Source of the DNA: Nocardioidaceae bacterium
Lineage (GTDB): Bacteria > Actinomycetota > Actinomycetes > Propionibacteriales > Nocardioidaceae
Assembly: GCA_025966335.1 (NCBI GenBank)
Contig: JAICRS010000118.1
Coordinates: forward strand, 1-8,800
DNA length: 8,800 nt
Reading direction: 5' to 3'
Part shown: positions 6,787-8,800 of the stretch, piece by piece
How the letters are laid out: each line of letters starts with the position of its first letter
Position numbering within the stretch: position 1 is the first letter of the stretch
Program-made: the position numbers and the translations under genes
The notes under the pieces: generated by a model
What the model was told of the DNA's origin: nothing
The model's input: only the letters and a program-made list of their open reading frames with translations
Databases searched by the model: none

Positions 6787-7203
6787 GTGACCTTTCTGCC
6801 ACCCAGCAGGACCAACCATCCGGCCGACGTCTACCACGAGGCCTGGCGGCTGCTCGAGGACAAGAACCCTCGGCATGCCATCGAGATCCTCGACCCGGCG
6901 ATCGAGAAGGAGCCGGCGTCGACCAGCCTGCGCACCCTCCGTGCCTGGGCCTACTTCCAGAGCGCCCAGCTCGGCAGGGCCGAGACCGACCTGTTGCTGC
7001 TCGTCGAGGAGTGCCCCTCCGACCTGTGGGCGCGGTTCGCGCTGGCCCGGGTCCTCGAACGCCAGTCCCGCTACGTCGACGCCCTCCCGCACATGCGGCT
7101 CGCGGCGGTGATGTCCGGCGACCCGGAGCACGAGGCCGGCGTACTCCGGCTGGAGCGGCTGGCCGTCGAGGCGGGCGAGAAGTCGTACGACGACCTGCGC
7201 TGA
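6787..7203 (+). CDS. Small tetratricopeptide-repeat protein
   Basis: The product is 138 aa, soluble, with no signal peptide. Three TPR-like helical pairs can be seen at about residues 12-43 (YHEAWRLLEDKNPRHAIEILDPAI), 46-77 (SLRTLRAWAYFQSAQLGRAETDLLLL) and 78-112 (DLWARFALARVLERQSRYVDALPHM). TPR arrays usually hold protein partners; no partner can be named. GTG at 6787 is preferred over TTG at 6775 because GGAG at 6777-6780 lies 6 bases before it and overlaps the TTG. It begins about 63 bases after rnpB and has no obvious promoter of its own, so it may be read from the rnpB promoter. Its stop is 22 bases from the convergent methionine aminopeptidase stop. Confidence 0.85.
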   Translation: MTFLPPSRTNHPADVYHEAWRLLEDKNPRHAIEILDPAIEKEPASTSLRTLRAWAYFQSAQLGRAETDLLLLVEECPSDLWARFALARVLERQSRYVDALPHMRLAAVMSGDPEHEAGVLRLERLAVEAGEKSYDDLR

Positions 7204-7225
7204 TTGTGGCTGTCGGGCCCCCGAT

Positions 7226-8074
7226 TCAGGGGAGGGTGAGCACCTCGGCGCCGTGGTCGGTGACCAGCAGGGTGTGCTCGAACTGGGCACTGCGCCTGCG
7301 GTCCTTGGTGACCACGGTCCAGTTGTCCTCCCACATGTCCCACTCGTAGGTGCCCAGGCACAGCATGGGCTCGATCGTGAACGTCATGCCGGTCTCGATC
7401 ACGGTGTCGTAGTAGGGCTCGTCGTAGTGCGGGACGATCAGGCCGGAGTGGAACGACTCGCCGACCCCGTGGCCGGTGAAGTCGCGGACCACGCCGTACC
7501 CGAACCGCTTCGCGTAGGACTCGATCACGCGACCGATCACGTTGATCTGCCGGCCCGGCCGGACCGCGTTGATCGCCCGGCGCAGCGCCTCCTCGGTGCG
7601 TTCGACCAGCAGCCGGCTGTCCTCGTCGACGTCACCGGCCAGGAAGGTCGCGTTGGTGTCGCCGTGCACACCGCCGATGTAGGCGGTGATGTCGATGTTG
7701 ACGATGTCGCCGTCCTCCACCGGACGGCTGTCCGGGATGCCGTGGCAGATCACCTCGTTGACGCTGGTGCACAGCGACTTCGGGAAGTGCTTGTAGCCGA
7801 GCGTGGAGGGGTAGGCGTCGTTGTCGCAGAGGAACTCGTGGCCGATCCGGTCCAGCTCGTCGGTGGTGACCCCGGGCTGGATGTGCTTGCCGACCAGCTG
7901 CAGCGCCTGCGCGGCGAGGCGGCCGGCGATCCGCATCCTCTCGATCGTCTCCGCGTCCTTGACCTCCGAGCCGGTGAACGGCGTCGGCGCCTCCTTGTCG
8001 ACGTACTCCGGGCGGGGAATGTGCGCAGGCACGGAGCGGCGTGGGGAGATGGTCGCAGGGGCAATCGCAGTCAC
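7226..8074 (-). CDS. map: Type I methionine aminopeptidase (MetAP1c, MapB-like)
   Basis: It removes the N-terminal methionine from new proteins in the cytoplasm using two divalent metals. From GTG at 8074 the product is 282 aa, close to the 285 aa of M. tuberculosis MapB. Substrate histidine H111 (VICHGIPD) and metal ligands D128 (NIDITAY), D139 (HGDTNATF), H202 (TGHGVG), E235 (TIEPM) and E266 (QFEHT) are all present. Residues 1-about 35 are the proline-rich N-terminal extension of the MetAP1c class. The GTG start is chosen because TACACT at 8087-8082 is a good -10 box 7 bases upstream, implying a leaderless mRNA. An alternative ATG at 8107 adds 11 residues (MPTVSQTTLDG) but has no ribosome site and would place the -10 box inside the gene. 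It is divergent from the 63-aa gene. Confidence 0.95.
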   Translation of the reverse strand: MTAIAPATISPRRSVPAHIPRPEYVDKEAPTPFTGSEVKDAETIERMRIAGRLAAQALQLVGKHIQPGVTTDELDRIGHEFLCDNDAYPSTLGYKHFPKSLCTSVNEVICHGIPDSRPVEDGDIVNIDITAYIGGVHGDTNATFLAGDVDEDSRLLVERTEEALRRAINAVRPGRQINVIGRVIESYAKRFGYGVVRDFTGHGVGESFHSGLIVPHYDEPYYDTVIETGMTFTIEPMLCLGTYEWDMWEDNWTVVTKDRRRSAQFEHTLLVTDHGAEVLTLP

Positions 8075-8081
8075 GCCGTCG

Positions 8082-8087
8082 AGTGTA
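8082..8087 (-). promoter_or_regulatory. Candidate -10 box for leaderless map transcript
   Basis: Read on the minus strand, TACACT (8087-8082) matches TAnnnT and is followed by 7 bases and then GTG at 8074. This geometry places the transcription start at the start codon. No clear -35 hexamer is seen 16-18 bases further upstream. Confidence 0.5.
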
Positions 8088-8141
8088 GTTTGCGAGACGG
8101 TGGGCATGATTACCCGTGTCCGGCGAGAAGAGGAGCGACCC

Positions 8142-8333
8142 ATGAGCAGTGGCGAGTACTGGTTCTGCCTCACCCATCACCGCGTCGAGGGCCAGGACGG
8201 CTGCCGCAACGCCGACCGGCTCGGGCCCTACCCGACCGAGGCGGAGGCCTCGCGCGCACTCGACAAGGTCGAGGAACGCAACGAGGCGTGGGACCACGAC
8301 CCGGCCTGGAACGACGAGGAGCTCGAGGACTGA
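8142..8333 (+). CDS. Small acidic hypothetical protein with Cys/His cluster
   Basis: The product is 63 aa and I cannot assign a named family, though similar short proteins seem to be common in actinobacteria. The N-terminal half holds C9-x2-H12-H13-x7-C21, a possible metal site. The middle, RLGPYPTEAEASRALDKVEERN, resembles the GPY-x-T-x-x-E-A segment of SPOR domains, but the protein is too short to be a full SPOR domain. The last 13 residues are strongly acidic with two Trp in the region (W50, W56). AGGAG at 8131-8135 sits 6 bases before the ATG, a good ribosome site, and codon use matches the neighbours. It is divergent from map, with 35-67 bases between starts depending on the map start, and is followed by a strong terminator, so it is probably a single-gene transcript. 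Its function is unknown. Confidence 0.8.
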   Translation: MSSGEYWFCLTHHRVEGQDGCRNADRLGPYPTEAEASRALDKVEERNEAWDHDPAWNDEELED

Positions 8334-8350
8334 GCCTCCGGGCAGACGCA

Positions 8351-8382
8351 CGAGACCCCCGCCGGTGACGGCGGGGGTCTCG
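8351..8382. terminator. Strong hairpin terminator, likely bidirectional
   Basis: A perfect 14-bp stem, 8351-8364 with 8369-8382, closes on a GTGA loop of the GNRA type. It follows the 63-aa gene stop (8331-8333) by 17 bases on the plus strand and lies 61 bases beyond the stop of the convergent lysine-rich gene (8444). Plus-strand trailing sequence is only moderately T-rich (TCATGTCT), as is usual in high-GC actinobacteria. Confidence 0.85.
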
Positions 8383-8443
8383 TCATGTCTGACGCTTTCC
8401 GGTGACCCGGCCCGGCGTGTGGTGCGCGGGCGGGCTCCTGGGG

Positions 8444-8800
8444 TCAGGACTTCCTTGCGGCCTTCTTCGCCGTGCCCTTCTTGGCGGTGCTCTTCCTCGC
8501 GGGGGCCTTCTTCGCGGCGGCCTTGGCGGTCGTCGTCTTCTTGGCGGGTGCCTTCTTCGCCGCCTTGGTAGCTGACTTCTTGGCCGGCGACTTCTTGGCC
8601 GTGGACTTGGTGGCCGGTGACTTCTTGGCGGCGCTCTTCTTTGCGGCTGACTTGGTCGTGCCGGTGGTCTTCTTGGCGGCGGACTTGGTTGTGCCGGTCG
8701 CCTTCTTCGCCGCTGACTTGGTGGTCTTCGTGGCCTTCTTCGCCGTGGACTTGGCTGCGCCGGTGGTCTTCTTCGCGGTCGACTTCGCCGCCCCGGTCGT
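8444..8800 (-). CDS. Histone H1-like / HU-type lysine-rich nucleoid protein, C-terminal part
   Basis: Only the last 118 residues are in the window; the gene continues past the right edge. The visible part has 37 lysines, no acidic and no aromatic residues, and is otherwise almost entirely Ala, Thr, Ser, Pro and Gly in AKK, PAKK and TAKK units. Such tails bind DNA non-specifically and compact the nucleoid. In actinobacteria they occur at the end of HU proteins (HupB/Hlp, HupS) or as separate H1-like proteins, and the fragment cannot tell these apart. The stop is TGA at 8446-8444, and the end reads AARKS. The frame stays open from 8800 to the stop with no start needed inside the window. Tail lysines in HupB are known acetylation and methylation sites in mycobacteria, so modification here is plausible but not shown. 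Confidence 0.88.
   Translation of the reverse strand, partial: TTGAAKSTAKKTTGAAKSTAKKATKTTKSAAKKATGTTKSAAKKTTGTTKSAAKKSAAKKSPATKSTAKKSPAKKSATKAAKKAPAKKTTTAKAAAKKAPARKSTAKKGTAKKAARKS
8636..8800 (-). repeat. Five 33-bp tandem repeats coding an 11-residue unit
   Basis: Read on the minus strand from 8800, five consecutive 33-base units encode TTGAAKSTAKK (twice), ATKTTKSAAKK, ATGTTKSAAKK and TTGTTKSAAKK. Third codon positions differ between copies while KS-x-AKK is kept. The array may continue past the window edge. It grades into less regular AKK units down to 8444. Confidence 0.9.

Noticed and set aside
7218..7232. CCCC-GATTCA-GGGG hairpin between the TPR and map stops as a bidirectional terminator
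   Set aside because: Only four base pairs around a 6-base loop that includes the map stop codon, with no T-run on either side; too weak to call.
7253..8368. A 371-residue plus-strand frame opposite map that crosses into the small-protein region
   Set aside because: Val/Asp/Arg-rich shadow; map has all catalytic residues on the other strand, and the frame ignores the real small gene at 8142.
8636..8800. Regular 33-base repeats considered as a CRISPR array
   Set aside because: There are no unique spacers: the units are contiguous, remain in one open frame and code a lysine-rich tail.

Overview
The window is a stretch of high-GC actinobacterial chromosome. It most resembles Nocardioides or a close relative, judged from protein sequence style, the lysine-rich histone-like tail and the gene order; this is inference, because no database search was possible. 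It is almost fully coding and consists mainly of housekeeping genes: nucleic-acid turnover, protein maturation and nucleoid architecture. I see no insertion sequence, phage gene, CRISPR array, tRNA or rRNA, and no stretch over 300 bases without a gene.

Layout. (1) A four-gene plus-strand operon runs from 144 to 4009: a Nif3-like dinuclear-metal protein, a coiled-coil zinc-ribbon protein with a CTG start, a bifunctional RNase H/phosphatase, and a membrane-anchored cyclophilin. Gaps are 28 bases, a 1-base overlap and 2 bases. The first three genes match the M. tuberculosis order Rv2230c-Rv2229c-Rv2228c, from memory. The operon appears to start from a leaderless promoter beside an inverted repeat. 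(2) A YaaA/DUF328 gene lies convergently, only 9 bases from the cyclophilin stop. (3) Divergent from yaaA, across 53 bases with overlapping -10 candidates, is an RNB-family exoribonuclease. (4) Immediately after it is the RNase P RNA gene (rnpB, class A), whose -10 box abuts the nuclease stop codon. (5) A small TPR protein follows rnpB. (6) Convergent to that is a class I methionine aminopeptidase, best read as leaderless from a GTG start. (7) Divergent from it is a 63-aa acidic small protein with a Cys/His cluster, followed by a strong hairpin terminator. (8) The window ends inside the lysine/alanine-rich C-terminal tail of a histone H1-like or HU-type nucleoid protein on the minus strand, built partly from 33-bp tandem repeats.

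Functional themes. RNase H, the RNB nuclease and RNase P RNA all act in RNA processing or R-loop/primer removal. Methionine aminopeptidase and cyclophilin act on proteins after synthesis. The most interesting points are at start sites and promoters: a CTG start, two or three leaderless starts, face-to-face -10 boxes and a palindrome at the operon promoter. There is also a Gln in place of one RNB metal-site Asp, and a conserved-looking small protein of unknown function. I did not find a convincing new multi-gene system.
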